From: Verrucomicrobiota bacterium
GTDB taxonomy: Bacteria > Verrucomicrobiota > Verrucomicrobiia > Limisphaerales > VHDF01
Reading direction: 5' to 3'
NCBI GenBank assembly: GCA_016871495.1
Contig: VHDF01000014.1
Location: 1 to 64,000, forward strand
Length of the DNA: 64,000 nucleotides
A program made the position numbers and the translations under genes. Below the pieces are notes generated by a model, which ran no database searches, was not told the DNA's origin, and was given only the letters and a program-made list of their open reading frames with translations. Positions within the stretch are counted from its first letter, which is position 1, and every line of letters starts with the position of its first letter. Positions 40,585 through 50,672 of the stretch are shown piece by piece.

Positions 40585-43500
40585 TCACGGAGTGAAACGC
40601 AATTTGATGGAGTCGGCACTGCCGGGCACGCTGACGGTCGCTTCCCCCCCTCCGGGCCACCGAATCCACACCCCGGAAGGAGAACCCTTTCCACCCAGGA
40701 TCTGAGAGGCCGCATGTTGGGACAGATAACCCGAACCCGCACTCACGACGCGGGCAGGGCCACGACGTCCATCGGGATGGACCAACCGGAGCACCGCACC
40801 CACGCCATCAGGATTGCCCGGAGGTCCCTCCAGTTCAACCCTCAATCCGGACTTGGCGTTCCGATTCATCCAGATTCGAGTCGCCCCCTGGTGCTCCCCA
40901 ACCGCCAAATCCACCCGGCTGTCCCGATTGAAATCTCCCATGGCCAGACCCCGCATCGGACCTTGCGGCCCCTCTCGCATCCGAGATTCGTCAACCTCGG
41001 CAAAGGCGCCTCCCCCTGATCCACGCAGGAGCACCAAACCACCCGCATCCTGCCGGTCCAAATCCCATTCCGCGCCAAAGTGATTCTGTCCCAGGATCAA
41101 GTCTTCCACGCCATCGGCATTCCAGTCGGCGACTCCAAGTCCGAACGTCATCGAGAGCTGAGCTGGCATGGGAAGCGCCCGGTATTCCCAACGTCCGCCC
41201 CGATTGAGCAACACGCATGAGTCGAGAAACGCGGCTTCCACCGATCCGGCACGGGAAGACTCCGCGCCCAGCAACTGCTCCACCGACGCGGAAGCGAATG
41301 CCAGGTGAGTGGGGAATCGGGAAAGAAGTTCAGGGAAATCGCGGGACAGGCTCGTGCGATCCCGCAACGGCATCCAGCGCCCGGCGGTTTGAGCCGCTTC
41401 CATGAGTTGCAGGAATCCAATGCCCTTCCAATCTCCGTGATAGAGCCGATAAGGTCCCGGCGCATAAAGCTCATACATCGTATTTCTTCCGGCGTTGCCC
41501 CCCACGAGGTCCAACTGTCCATCCCCGTCAAAATCCCCAACCGCCAGGCTGTTCCAACGACCGGTCCAGCGCGAAAGCCCCGCCGATGAGGTCACCTCCA
41601 TGAATCGGCTCTGATCATTGTGGAAGAGGCGGATGCTTCCCCAATCGGCGGCCAGCGCAAGATCAGCATCTCCATCGCCATCGAAATCGGCAAACACCGC
41701 CGAGCTGATCATGCCCACTCGGCGAAAGGGCGCCGATTCCGCGGGAACCAATCGACCGGCGTCGTTCATCAGCAGAGTGGAATCAGCCGGTTCCGGAACG
41801 CGTCCCGGATGGCAACGCCCTCCCGCAAACACATCCAAATCCCCGTCCCCATCCACGTCCGCGGCGGCCAGACAGCTCAAGGCGGAAGCTCCCAAATCAA
41901 GTTCTTGTCGAACCGTCGCGTCCTGAGCCGAGAGCACGAACAATTTCGAAGGCGTTCCCGGAGGCAGTTTGTAATTCGACATCGCCACCAGCAAGGCTCG
42001 TCCGCCGCGTCCATCGGGCCAGGCGAGGATCGCCGCCTGATCCCCCGCCGTTTTGAATTCATGCGGCAACTCCCGGAATCCCCGTCCCGCTTGGTTGACG
42101 AACAACGCCAGCTTGCCCTCCCGACCCGCGGAAACTGCCAGATCATCCCAGCCGTCACCGGTCCAATCCACCCCACTCACGCCCGGACCGCTGGATCCGA
42201 GGCGCATGGGCAGCAGCGGCTGCCAGAGGTTCTCGTCGAACGCTTCATCGACGTGTCGATGTGACAACACGGAGGAAAATTCAAACAACCCGGGCTCGGA
42301 ATCTCGCTTCGTGAAGGGGGACGCGGCCGCAGGATCTTTCGGTTCGGAAATGTCATAAACAGAGTTGGGCTTCAGTTCCGGGATCACCGTTCGCCGTCCC
42401 GAGGGCCACCGCACTTCCAATTTCGAAGGCCCCGCGTTTCCCACCGCGAACATCCGGGCGGGCTCGTCGCCCGAAAGATACCGGCCTCCCGCGATCACCT
42501 CCTGATCGAGCCGTCCTTGCGGCCCGTCCACCACCAACCTGGCCCCAATGCCCCTGGTGTTGGGCGGGGATCCTTGCAGGCGGATCAACACCCGCGCGCC
42601 GGGAGCGTCGTTGCGATAGAGGCCGGGAGCCTCGTTCAAATGATTGACGACAAGATCCAAATCTCCATCTCCATCCAGATCAGCCTGAGCCATGCCGAAG
42701 GAAACTCCCTCGTGGCCAAACCCCCAATCGGAGGGCGCGGGTTCGAAACGTCCACTTCCGGCATTGCGAAAAGCCGCGTTGCGCGTGGGCCAGCGCGGAT
42801 GCAATTGGAGATAGCGTTTGAGCTCCGTCTCGCTCAGACGTTGCTTGGGATTCTTGAATCGGTCGTTGGCATCCTGGTCCATGACGTCGAATTCAAATCC
42901 ATTCGTGACGAGCAAGTCTTCGTCGCCGTCGAGATCGACGTCCATGAACAGGGGCGTCCAACTCCAGTCCGTCGCAGCGAGTCCGGCAAAGAGCGCGGCT
43001 TCGGCGAAGCCCCCGCCCGGACGTCCGAGGAACAGGGTGTTGCGATTGAATTGGAGCCGCGCGTCGGGGTTCGCGTATTCGGCAGGATCAGGACGGTCCC
43101 GCACCAACTGCCGTTGGCGCCGTTCCGGGGAGCGCGCCAGCATATCCACCACGAAGAAATCGAGAAGGCCATCCTGATTCACGTCGGCGAAATCGACGCC
43201 CATCGAAGACCGGCTGGTGTGGCGTATCTTCCACGCTTCCAAAGCGCGAAACGTGCCCTTGCCGGTATTGATCCAGATGCGGTCCGGGGAAGTGTTGTCG
43301 TTGCAGACGTAGAGATCGGGAAATCCATCTCCATTGAGGTCGCGAAACATCGCCGCCAAACCCCAGTCACGAAAAGGAGGGATCGGCCTGCCCTGCTCGT
43401 CCTGATACGTTCCCGGCTCAAATTCGATGGCTTGGAACTTTCCGCCGCCGAGATTGCGATACAGGCCATGGGTTTCGGGAAGTTCACGGACCTTGCCGTC

Positions 43501-44325
43501 CGGCAGGGCTTCAAATCGGCCTTTCCAGCGGGATGAACGAGTCGATTCTCCGTTGACGCGGGTAACTTCCCACTGGTCGCCCTTGCGTGCCACGGCGAAG
43601 CGGGTGGTGGGATCCGCCAGCATCATGGCGTCGATAAAGTGCGTGCAGTAGAGGTCGAGGTCCCCGTCACCGTCGATGTCCGCCAGCGTCAAGGAGGTCG
43701 CCGAAGCAGTCTTGGAGAGCCCCGAGTCCGGCCTTTCGATGAAACGTCCGGCCCCGTCGTTGAGAAACAACCGGGTGCCGACAGCGATGCCGTTGACCAG
43801 GAGATCCAGATCGCCGTCCCCGTCGACATCCGCGAATGCGCTTCCCGTTGAGATCTGGCCGATGCAGGCCGCCGGACCCGCATCGCGTTCTTGAAAACGC
43901 CACTGTCCCAGATTTTTGTAGAGCCGGTTCGGTCCTTGCAACGCGCAAAAGTAAAGATCAGGCAAACCATCGGCGTCGATATCACCCAAGGCCAATCCGG
44001 CACCGTTATGAGCCACCGCATTGGTCAGGTAGGGTTCGCCTCGGAAGAAGTTCGTGAAAGTCACTCCCGCGCCAGCCGCTCCGATCTGGACAAATCCTTG
44101 GGCGGAGTGTGTTTCGAAGTGAACCGTCTTGGACTGAACCCCCGGCACGGCGGCGGCGCGAGGCTCACTGCAGGCTGAAAGCATCCAGGCCACCCATAAG
44201 CACACGGTGAGTTTTCCCAGCCGGGACACCCGGGTCCAAGCGCACGGCGCCAAAGCAATGGACCTGGCCAGAGACAACTCTTTCGAGAACCCAGCTCGGG
44301 GCGATCCATGCACGGGATGTTTCAC
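40585..44325 (-). CDS. Giant tandem CRTAC1 lipoprotein (two FG-GAP/ASPIC units)
   Basis: 1246 aa. The leader ends in a lipobox-like LSAC (Cys near residue 52), suggesting a lipoprotein. Two successive units follow. The first has FG-GAP blades (GDIDADGLPDLYFCAL; VDLDGDEDLLVTNGFEFDV) and an ASPIC/UnbV domain (GIGARLVVDGPQGRLDQE; LEVRWPSGRRTVI). The second has further blades (ADVDGDGDLDVFAGG) and a second ASPIC/UnbV (DGVGAVLRLVHPDGRR; VWIRWPGGGEATV). This is about twice the common CRTAC1 length. First gene of the operon, 17 bp before SUMF1. Function unknown; probably a surface-exposed calcium-dependent binding protein. Confidence 0.87.
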   Translation of the reverse strand: MKHPVHGSPRAGFSKELSLARSIALAPCAWTRVSRLGKLTVCLWVAWMLSACSEPRAAAVPGVQSKTVHFETHSAQGFVQIGAAGAGVTFTNFFRGEPYLTNAVAHNGAGLALGDIDADGLPDLYFCALQGPNRLYKNLGQWRFQERDAGPAACIGQISTGSAFADVDGDGDLDLLVNGIAVGTRLFLNDGAGRFIERPDSGLSKTASATSLTLADIDGDGDLDLYCTHFIDAMMLADPTTRFAVARKGDQWEVTRVNGESTRSSRWKGRFEALPDGKVRELPETHGLYRNLGGGKFQAIEFEPGTYQDEQGRPIPPFRDWGLAAMFRDLNGDGFPDLYVCNDNTSPDRIWINTGKGTFRALEAWKIRHTSRSSMGVDFADVNQDGLLDFFVVDMLARSPERRQRQLVRDRPDPAEYANPDARLQFNRNTLFLGRPGGGFAEAALFAGLAATDWSWTPLFMDVDLDGDEDLLVTNGFEFDVMDQDANDRFKNPKQRLSETELKRYLQLHPRWPTRNAAFRNAGSGRFEPAPSDWGFGHEGVSFGMAQADLDGDGDLDLVVNHLNEAPGLYRNDAPGARVLIRLQGSPPNTRGIGARLVVDGPQGRLDQEVIAGGRYLSGDEPARMFAVGNAGPSKLEVRWPSGRRTVIPELKPNSVYDISEPKDPAAASPFTKRDSEPGLFEFSSVLSHRHVDEAFDENLWQPLLPMRLGSSGPGVSGVDWTGDGWDDLAVSAGREGKLALFVNQAGRGFRELPHEFKTAGDQAAILAWPDGRGGRALLVAMSNYKLPPGTPSKLFVLSAQDATVRQELDLGASALSCLAAADVDGDGDLDVFAGGRCHPGRVPEPADSTLLMNDAGRLVPAESAPFRRVGMISSAVFADFDGDGDADLALAADWGSIRLFHNDQSRFMEVTSSAGLSRWTGRWNSLAVGDFDGDGQLDLVGGNAGRNTMYELYAPGPYRLYHGDWKGIGFLQLMEAAQTAGRWMPLRDRTSLSRDFPELLSRFPTHLAFASASVEQLLGAESSRAGSVEAAFLDSCVLLNRGGRWEYRALPMPAQLSMTFGLGVADWNADGVEDLILGQNHFGAEWDLDRQDAGGLVLLRGSGGGAFAEVDESRMREGPQGPMRGLAMGDFNRDSRVDLAVGEHQGATRIWMNRNAKSGLRVELEGPPGNPDGVGAVLRLVHPDGRRGPARVVSAGSGYLSQHAASQILGGKGSPSGVWIRWPGGGEATVSVPGSADSIKLRFTP

Positions 44326-44783
44326 AACGCGTTCGAGCTCGAACTTGAGGAAAAGCGACCGCTGCCGCCAGCAGGAACATCCGCCGAGGAAAGAAAGTTG
44401 CGCGAGTTCATCGCAGCGCAGTAACGCTGAGGGTCGTCTTCACTCGCGGACGAGCGGGAGGGGGTCTGGGTGACGCGGATCAAGGAGGGGATGAAGGACG
44501 AGGTGATGGAGGAACGGAAAATCGAAGCGGGATCCAAGACGTTGGAGGACCAGCGGGTGAAACGGTGCCATGGGGAGATGGCGCGGAGGATCAAGGCGCT
44601 GGTGGTGGCGGGCGGGACGGAGAGGGAAATGACACTTGGAACGAATCAGTTGGAATGGACGGCGGCGACGGTGGTGGTCGAGCGGTTGCCTTAGGAATTG
44701 GAGGCCGATTTCCGGCGGGGCAATCGGCCCTGGCCCAACGCAAACTTCGTCGGAGGCAAATCCGAACTGGCCGGCCGGCGTGC
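44326..44783. other. Intergenic region left of the repeat
   Basis: 458 bp between the CRTAC1 lipoprotein start and the dispersed repeat. A plus-strand frame of 74 aa (44470-44694, MTRIKEGMKDEVMEERKIEA...) and a shorter one before it have a plausible charged composition but match no family I know and lack a ribosome site. They may be a degraded gene. No RNA gene seen. Confidence 0.35.
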
Positions 44784-44970
44784 CGCGCTGCTCGATGCGG
44801 ACGCGACTCAACACTCGCACCGTGAGCCCTCCCTCTCCCCGCAGCGCAGCGCGGGGAGAGGGCCGGGGAGAGGAGCCTTCGAACCATGAGACGGCAATGC
44901 ATTCCCACGCTCCTCCTCTCCCCAGCCCTCTCCTCCACCGAGTGGAGGAGAGGGAGTTCTGATGGCGGCG
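44784..44970 (+). repeat. Dispersed ~187-bp double-hairpin repeat, copy A
   Basis: More than 90 percent identical by eye, and in the same orientation, to 57932-58119. It holds two strong hairpins. Hairpin 1 has a 12-bp stem (44831-44842 with 44851-44862) around an 8-base loop. Hairpin 2 has a 13-bp stem (44926-44938 with 44942-44954) around a 3-base loop. Differences from copy B fall largely in loops and linkers. It lies 56 bp beyond the ureG stop codon, at the left end of the urea module. Confidence 0.9.
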
Positions 44971-45026
44971 GACCACCATGGCGAGAGTGCGACCGCTCAA
45001 GGATTCCATCTGGACCGGTTTCCATT

Positions 45027-45785
45027 TCAGTGGCGATGCGGGAGTCCAAGCGCGTGCTGCCAGGCGTGGAGGATGTGGTCCACAATGAGATCCACACCCA
45101 GGCCGTTCTTGACCTGGGCCAGGACGAACGGACCGCGCCCGCGCATGTTTGCCGCATCTCTCGACATCACGCCGAGATCCGCCCCGACCGCCTCCGCCAG
45201 ATCAGTTTTGTTGATCACCAGAAGATCGCTTTGGGTCAGACCCGGCCCGCCCTTGCGCGGGATCTTGTCTCCTCCCGCCACGTCAATCACCTGGATCGTG
45301 AAATCCGCCAGTTCCCGGCTGTAACAGGCGGCCAAGTTGTCGCCTCCCGATTCAATCAACAGCAGTTCGGTGTTGAATTCGCGATGAAGATCCTCCAGGG
45401 CCATGAGGTTGGAGGAAATATCCTCGCGAATCGCCGCATGCGGGCAGGATCCGGTCTCAACCGCGCGGATGCGTTCCGCGGGCAATGCCTGGTGACGAAT
45501 CAGGAATTCGCCGTCCTCCCGCGTGAAAATGTCGTTGGTCACCGCCGCCAGGTTCATTCGATGCCGCAGGGCGAGACAGAGCTGAAGCATGAGGGCGGTT
45601 TTCCCACTTCCGACAGGGCCTCCGATTCCCACCGTGAATGCGCGCCGCTTATAATCTCGATCCAGGGGCGGCTGGCGTTCATGAAAATGGCCCGGATGCT
45701 CCATCGCCTCGTGGGTGTGACCAGCGGGACCGTGGTGATGATCGTGATGGTGATCGTGGGCATGCGAGTGCGAGTGCGAAGGCAT
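45027..45785 (-). CDS. ureG: Urease accessory GTPase UreG with His-rich tail
   Basis: 252-aa SIMIBI GTPase supplying nickel to urease. The P-loop is [14 protein letters not shown], and [18 protein letters not shown] (metal-binding Cys-Pro-His), [16 protein letters not shown] and [13 protein letters not shown] are typical of UreG. The first 37 residues carry 15 histidines ([18 protein letters not shown]...), making it about 45 residues longer than minimal UreG. No ureE lies in the cluster, so the tail may store or bind nickel. Last gene of the urea operon, 30 bp after ureF. Confidence 0.95.
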   Translation of the reverse strand: MPSHSHSHAHDHHHDHHHGPAGHTHEAMEHPGHFHERQPPLDRDYKRRAFTVGIGGPVGSGKTALMLQLCLALRHRMNLAAVTNDIFTREDGEFLIRHQALPAERIRAVETGSCPHAAIREDISSNLMALEDLHREFNTELLLIESGGDNLAACYSRELADFTIQVIDVAGGDKIPRKGGPGLTQSDLLVINKTDLAEAVGADLGVMSRDAANMRGRGPFVLAQVKNGLGVDLIVDHILHAWQHALGLPHRH

Positions 45786-45815
45786 AAGAAGCGCGGGTTG
45801 GATGGAGCCTCGGAT

Positions 45816-46520
45816 TCAGCTCTGGAAAAGACGGGTGTGTAATCGGTCGTGAGCCCCTTGCCATAGGTCCAGCAACGGGGCGCTTTGGGCGATTTCATCA
45901 AGGGCGAGTTGCATCCCGTGGCGAACCACTGCCTCCGCCACGGAGGAGAGCTCATGCTGGAGCGACTGGGCTTCCATGGGGCCAATTACGTTGAGCCGGA
46001 TCGCGGAAGCGACGGCGTTGCGCAATTGCATGAACAGGCAGGCGCGGAGAGCGGTCAGGACGTCCATCCTCAACTCGCCGGCCACGAAACCAAAAACAGG
46101 GGCAAAATGGAGGAACCGCGGAGAGACGCCGTCCACCGCGATGGACATTCCGAAGGTCCGTTGTGCGGCTATGGCCAGGGCGCGTCCCTGCAACCGGCTG
46201 GCCCGGTTGGCGACATGGTTGGAAGTCCAGGCCTCACAAACGTCGTCGATCTCGATCAACCGCGCGGGTTGGAGCAGGACTTCGCGAACCATTGGAAGTT
46301 GTGAATTCCCGGCCTGCCGGAGGCTGGCCACGATCCAAGATTGCAGTTCGACACGCTGGCGGATGGCACCGTGATTCCAGGCGGCTTCCAGACCCCCGGA
46401 ATGGGCAAAGCCGCCGGTAGGAAACGCCGAATCAATCAGCTGCCAGATCACAAAAACATCCGGGGCCTTCGGTTCGGACGCGGCCCCTGGGTCATGAGGA
46501 ATGGAAAACCGGGCCGTCAT
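45816..46520 (-). CDS. ureF: Urease accessory protein UreF
   Basis: 234-aa all-helical protein bridging UreD-bound urease and UreG during nickel insertion. The family opening IWQLIDSAFPTGGFAHSGGLEAAW is clear, followed by helices QLRNAVASAIRLNVIGPMEAQ and the C-terminal LLDLWQGAHDRLHTRLFQS. It begins 16 bp after ureC ends. Confidence 0.93.
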   Translation of the reverse strand: MTARFSIPHDPGAASEPKAPDVFVIWQLIDSAFPTGGFAHSGGLEAAWNHGAIRQRVELQSWIVASLRQAGNSQLPMVREVLLQPARLIEIDDVCEAWTSNHVANRASRLQGRALAIAAQRTFGMSIAVDGVSPRFLHFAPVFGFVAGELRMDVLTALRACLFMQLRNAVASAIRLNVIGPMEAQSLQHELSSVAEAVVRHGMQLALDEIAQSAPLLDLWQGAHDRLHTRLFQS

Positions 46521-46536
46521 CGCTACGATCTCCGGA

Positions 46537-48252
46537 TCAGAACAGGAAATAACGCTGGGCCAGGGGAAGGCTGGAGGCGGGATCGCATTTCAGAAGAACT
46601 CCATCGGCCCGGACTTCGTAGGTCTCGGGATCCACGGTGATTTTGGGGAGTGCGTCGTTCCAGCGCATCGAATGTTTGCCAATGTTGCGGCATCCGGACA
46701 CAGCTTCAATTCTCTTACCGAGACCGTAACCGGCGGCAACCCCGCGCTCCAGGCAGAGTCGGCTGACGAAGGCGGCTGAAATGGGTCCCCCCGCCCGGCT
46801 GAAAGCGCCGAACATCGGGCGCATGAGCACCGGTTGCGGTGTGGGAATGCTGGCGTTGGCGTCCCCCATCTGAGCCCAGGCGATGAAACCACCCTTGATA
46901 ACCATCTCGGGTTTGGCTCCGAAAAATGCGGGCCTCCACAGAACCAGATCCGCCAGCTTGCCGGTCTCCACCGAACCGACCAGATGGGAGACCCCGTGTG
47001 CGATTGCGGGATTGATGGTGTACTTGGAAATGTAACGTTTGATGCGCAGGTTGTCGCTGCCGGCAGTTTCGCCCGGAAGGGCTCCTCGCTGCTGCTTCAT
47101 CTTGTCGGCCGTCTGCCACGTGCGGGTGATCACTTCGCCAATCCGGCCCATGGCCTGCGAGTCGGAACTCATGATGCTGATCGCGCCAAGGTCGTGCAGG
47201 ATGTCTTCAGCGGCGATGGTTTCACCGCGGATCCGGCTTTCGGCGAAAGCCACATCCTCCGGCAATTCCGGGTCGAGATGATGACACACCATCAGCATGT
47301 CGAGGTGCTCGTCCAGGGTATTGACGGTGTAAGGCCGGGTTGGATTGGTAGAACTCGGCAAGACATTGGGTTCCCCGCAAACCCGGATGATGTCCGGAGC
47401 GTGCCCACCGCCGGCGCCTTCGCTGTGATAGGTATGAATGGTTCGACCGCAAATGGCCTGAAGGCTCGCTTCGACAAAACCGCTTTCGTTCAGAGTGTCG
47501 GTATGGATGGTAACCTGGACATCATGCTCATCAGCCACCGCAAGGCAGCAGTCGATCGCCGCCGGCGTCGTTCCCCAATCCTCGTGGAGTTTGAGCCCGA
47601 TGGCTCCGGCGAGGATCTGATCCGGAAGCCCCTCCGGCAAGGCGGTGTTGCCCTTGCCGGTGAAGCCGAAATTGAGGGGCAGAAAGTCCACGGATTGCAG
47701 CATCGCCCGTAGGTAGAAGGGCGAAGGGGTGCAGGTGGTGGCGCAGGTGCCGGTGGCGGGCCCGGTCCCACCGCCGATCATCGTCGTCAACCCGGCGGCG
47801 ACAGCTTCGTGCGCCTGCTGGGGACAAATGAAATGGATGTGGGTATCGAGACCTCCGGCCGTCAGAATCATTCCTTCTGCCGCAATCACCTCGGTGGTCA
47901 CACCCACCACCATGCCGGGTGTGACGCCGGCCATGACATCCGGATTTCCCGCTTTGCCAATGCCCGCAATCAGACCGTTTTTGATCCCGACGTCAGCTTT
48001 GAAAATGCCGGTCGAATCGACGACGAGGGCGTTGGTGATGACGCAGTCCAGGGCGCCCGCGGCATCCACACCCGCCGCCTGTCCCATCCCCTCGCGAATC
48101 ACCTTGCCGCCACCGAATTTGCATTCGTCGCCGTAAACGGTGTGATCCCTTTCGACCATGAGATAGAGTGACGTATCTCCGAGCCGGAGCCGGTCGCCGG
48201 TGGTCGGGCCGAACATTCCGGCATACTGCGCGCGTGGGATGATTCTTGCCAT
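46537..48252 (-). CDS. ureC: Urease alpha subunit
   Basis: 571 aa, standard length for the catalytic subunit hydrolysing urea to ammonia and carbamate. Nickel ligands and active-site residues are seen: [13 protein letters not shown], the carbamylated Lys in [28 protein letters not shown], the flap [14 protein letters not shown] with its catalytic His, and [18 protein letters not shown]. All key positions appear intact. The start codon directly abuts the stop of ureAB. Confidence 0.97.
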   Translation of the reverse strand: MARIIPRAQYAGMFGPTTGDRLRLGDTSLYLMVERDHTVYGDECKFGGGKVIREGMGQAAGVDAAGALDCVITNALVVDSTGIFKADVGIKNGLIAGIGKAGNPDVMAGVTPGMVVGVTTEVIAAEGMILTAGGLDTHIHFICPQQAHEAVAAGLTTMIGGGTGPATGTCATTCTPSPFYLRAMLQSVDFLPLNFGFTGKGNTALPEGLPDQILAGAIGLKLHEDWGTTPAAIDCCLAVADEHDVQVTIHTDTLNESGFVEASLQAICGRTIHTYHSEGAGGGHAPDIIRVCGEPNVLPSSTNPTRPYTVNTLDEHLDMLMVCHHLDPELPEDVAFAESRIRGETIAAEDILHDLGAISIMSSDSQAMGRIGEVITRTWQTADKMKQQRGALPGETAGSDNLRIKRYISKYTINPAIAHGVSHLVGSVETGKLADLVLWRPAFFGAKPEMVIKGGFIAWAQMGDANASIPTPQPVLMRPMFGAFSRAGGPISAAFVSRLCLERGVAAGYGLGKRIEAVSGCRNIGKHSMRWNDALPKITVDPETYEVRADGVLLKCDPASSLPLAQRYFLF

Positions 48253-49011
48253 TCAAGCCTCTTGATCCGAGAAACCACCGGCGGTCACCTGTTGCTTGGC
48301 CTTGAGCCATGACTCAACGCCAACCGGCCCAGGAGCAAGGTTGTTGCCTCCACGAATGATTCGGGCACCCGCGATATCCACCAGAACCACGGTCTTGGTT
48401 TCACCCGGCTCGAAACGAACCGCGGTTCCGGCCAGGATGTCCAACCGCTTTCCGTAGGCCTTCGCCCGGTCGAACTGGAGCGAGGCGTTGGTCTCGATGA
48501 AATGATAATGACTCCCGACCTGCACGGGGCGATCACCGAGGTTCGTCACCTTGAGCTCTACCGCGTCGCGCCCGGCGTTGATCTCCAGGCATCCCTCGGC
48601 CGGAATGCAAAGCCCCGGTTCGCCGGACACCGTCTCCGGTTTGAACAGATCCAGCGAAGGAACGGGAAGGAAACTGCCATAAAGCGCCAGTTCGAGATTC
48701 CCGTTTTCCGAGACAACCGGAAGATGAACGGTCACCAGCTTCGATCCGTCGGGGAATGTCCCCTCCACCTGAACTTCGGCGATCATTTCGGGAACACCGC
48801 TCATGACCTGGTTCCGCCCCAGCAGCTGGCGGCCGAGATCCATGAGTTCCGCAACCCGCCTGCCGTCGCGGATGAATTCCAGCAGCACCGTGGCGATCAG
48901 GGCTACGGCTTCGGGATGATTCAGGCGCACCCCGCGGGCGAGTCTTTTCTGGGCGAGAAACCCCGCCTGATGCAGGGTCAATTTGTCCAGTTCACGGGGC
49001 GTGAGATGCAT
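48253..49011 (-). CDS. ureAB: Fused urease gamma-beta subunit
   Basis: 252 aa. Residues 1-100 are UreA ([58 protein letters not shown]). Residues about 125-245 are UreB ([52 protein letters not shown]). Such gamma-beta fusions occur in several bacteria, for example Helicobacter UreA. It starts 4 bp after ureD and abuts ureC with no spacer. Confidence 0.95.
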   Translation of the reverse strand: MHLTPRELDKLTLHQAGFLAQKRLARGVRLNHPEAVALIATVLLEFIRDGRRVAELMDLGRQLLGRNQVMSGVPEMIAEVQVEGTFPDGSKLVTVHLPVVSENGNLELALYGSFLPVPSLDLFKPETVSGEPGLCIPAEGCLEINAGRDAVELKVTNLGDRPVQVGSHYHFIETNASLQFDRAKAYGKRLDILAGTAVRFEPGETKTVVLVDIAGARIIRGGNNLAPGPVGVESWLKAKQQVTAGGFSDQEA

Positions 49012-49015
49012 GGCG

Positions 49016-49900
49016 TCAGTTCCTGCGAGACCAGGGGTCCCCTTCCAGCAAGTCGAACACAGGCTTCAGCCAGCGATGCAATTCGGCCGACAAATCCTCG
49101 ATACCGGTGGAGGCGGCACGAAGCACCACAGGACCCGAACCCATCCGGCTTGCCGAAACCAGGGTGGAAGCACGCCGACGGACCGGGCGCCTCGCCACAT
49201 CCTCCACCAACAAGGCGGCAGATTCCCTCAACCGCGGGCCGTCCAGGAACAGGGTGGCGAAAACCGTGTACGGACCGGGGAGATGGCCGGTGGCTGAGGG
49301 ATCCCCGCCAGGAATGATCCTCGTCGCGTCGAGAAACAAGCGTCCGTGGCCCGAGAGCAGAACCTCGTTCCGACTCGAGTAACTGGAGAACTCCCAGCGT
49401 TCCCCGCAGGCAACTCGTCCGCAGGAAAACCAGTCCAGCACCACCAGACTGGCATCAGACTCCAGCTCAAACCGCTGTGTCTGGCGATGGCTCGATCCGG
49501 CGAAGAGTTGCACGGTCTCCGGAGTGAAAACGAGCAGCCCACCCCTGGCGACGCGGGCCTGGGTGTGATGGGTGGAGGGAAGAAGGGCGGGATTGCGATA
49601 AATCTTGGTGGAAGCCTGAGTGCCCGCGAAGCAACAGGCGCCCCTGCCCACCTCGACTTCCAGCCGGGTCTGGTCACCCGCCACGACTCCGCCACCGTGG
49701 CTGCTGCCATAAACCCAAACGCTGGGACCGCGCGACTTCGGAGCCAGCATTTTCATCGGGCTGGTGGCATAACTTGATGTCAGCGCCGACAGGCCTTCGA
49801 CCCGTTCGACCCGCACGGAGGCATGCCCGGCTCGCGGAGCGCGATCGGCCGGAGGAACAGGAGCAGCGACCTCCATGATGTCACACGGACTGGCAATCAT
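49016..49900 (-). CDS. ureD: Urease accessory protein UreD
   Basis: 294-aa scaffold protein that binds apo-urease first and carries UreF/UreG. Recognisable segments are [49 protein letters not shown] and the middle [21 protein letters not shown]. Its ATG overlaps the stop of urtE (ATGA), which physically joins the urea transporter and urease halves into one operon. Confidence 0.92.
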   Translation of the reverse strand: MIASPCDIMEVAAPVPPADRAPRAGHASVRVERVEGLSALTSSYATSPMKMLAPKSRGPSVWVYGSSHGGGVVAGDQTRLEVEVGRGACCFAGTQASTKIYRNPALLPSTHHTQARVARGGLLVFTPETVQLFAGSSHRQTQRFELESDASLVVLDWFSCGRVACGERWEFSSYSSRNEVLLSGHGRLFLDATRIIPGGDPSATGHLPGPYTVFATLFLDGPRLRESAALLVEDVARRPVRRRASTLVSASRMGSGPVVLRAASTGIEDLSAELHRWLKPVFDLLEGDPWSRRN

Positions 49901-50667
49901 ACCGTCAAATACTTTCGAATCAGCGTGTCGTCCAGATTCTTCATGGGACCCTGGGCCACGATGCTGCCGCGGTCCATGACAAAAAAGCGGTCGCCGACTT
50001 CGAGACAGAAATCGAGGTATTGTTCCACGAGCAGAATGGCAATCCGCCCCTCGGTCTTGAGCGTTCGAATCGCGTCACCGATCTCATCCTTGTAGTTGTG
50101 TTCCGTCGGATGGACGTTCAGCCCCTCGGCCCGAAGCTTTTTGATCGTGTCACCGATTTGATCGATGATGTTGGGCTGGATTCCCTCGGTCGGTTCATCG
50201 AGAAGCAAGACCTTGGGATTGGTCAAGAGAGCTCGGGCGATGGCGAGTTGCTGCTGCTGGCCGCCGCTGAGGACCCCCCCCTTGCGGGAGAGCATTTCCT
50301 TGAGGACCGGGAACAAGTTGAAAACGCGATCGAGTTCACCATTCAGTTTCTTGCCCTGAGCCACGGCGCCGATGCGCAGATTTTCCCAGACGGTGAGCGT
50401 GGGGAATATGTCGCGTCCCTGGGGCACGTAGCCGAGTCCCGCCCGCGCCCGTTCATCGGGCTTGCTTCCCCCGAACTCACGCTCCCCGATTTTGATGGAG
50501 CCGCTGTCCGGGGAAACCAGTCCGGTAATGGCCTTGAGCGTTGTGGTCTTGCCGACGCCGTTGCGTCCCATCAGGCAGGCGACCTGGCCCGGCTCGACCT
50601 CCAGGCTGACCTCGCGGAGGATGCGGGAACCGTCGTAGCTGACGTGCAGGTTGGTAAGTTTGAGCAC
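49897..50667 (-). CDS. urtE: Urea ABC transporter ATPase UrtE, with internal insertion
   Basis: 256-aa ABC ATPase. Walker A is GRNGVGKTT, the signature is LSGGQQQQLAIARAL, Walker B is VLLLDEPTEGIQPNIIDQ and the H-loop region is AILLVEQYLDF, all typical of UrtE/LivF. It is about 25 residues longer than usual. Between Walker B and the H-loop the helix IGDTIKKLRAEG is repeated as IGDAIRTLKTEG, separated by LNVHPTEHNYKDE; a 75-bp imperfect repeat in the DNA (50049-50086 and 50122-50160) underlies it. The insertion is in frame, so the protein may still work. Starts 5 bp after urtD. Confidence 0.93.
   Translation of the reverse strand: MLKLTNLHVSYDGSRILREVSLEVEPGQVACLMGRNGVGKTTTLKAITGLVSPDSGSIKIGEREFGGSKPDERARAGLGYVPQGRDIFPTLTVWENLRIGAVAQGKKLNGELDRVFNLFPVLKEMLSRKGGVLSGGQQQQLAIARALLTNPKVLLLDEPTEGIQPNIIDQIGDTIKKLRAEGLNVHPTEHNYKDEIGDAIRTLKTEGRIAILLVEQYLDFCLEVGDRFFVMDRGSIVAQGPMKNLDDTLIRKYLTV
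50049..50160 (-). repeat. In-frame 75-bp imperfect duplication inside urtE
   Basis: Two similar segments offset by 75 bp, around CGTCACCGAT (near 50074) and TGTCACCGAT (near 50149), encode the doubled helix in UrtE. The divergence between the copies suggests this duplication is older than the two perfect ones in the window. Confidence 0.7.
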
Positions 50668-50672
50668 GGGAT

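Noticed and set aside
44307-44420. Short plus frame MHGMFHNAFELELEEKRP... divergent from the CRTAC1 lipoprotein
   Set aside because: It overlaps the start of a confident gene and is under 40 codons; composition alone is not enough.
44440-45009. 189-aa minus-strand open frame
   Set aside because: It runs through the dispersed double-hairpin repeat; the translation is Arg/Pro-rich repeat junk similar to that at 57808-58161.
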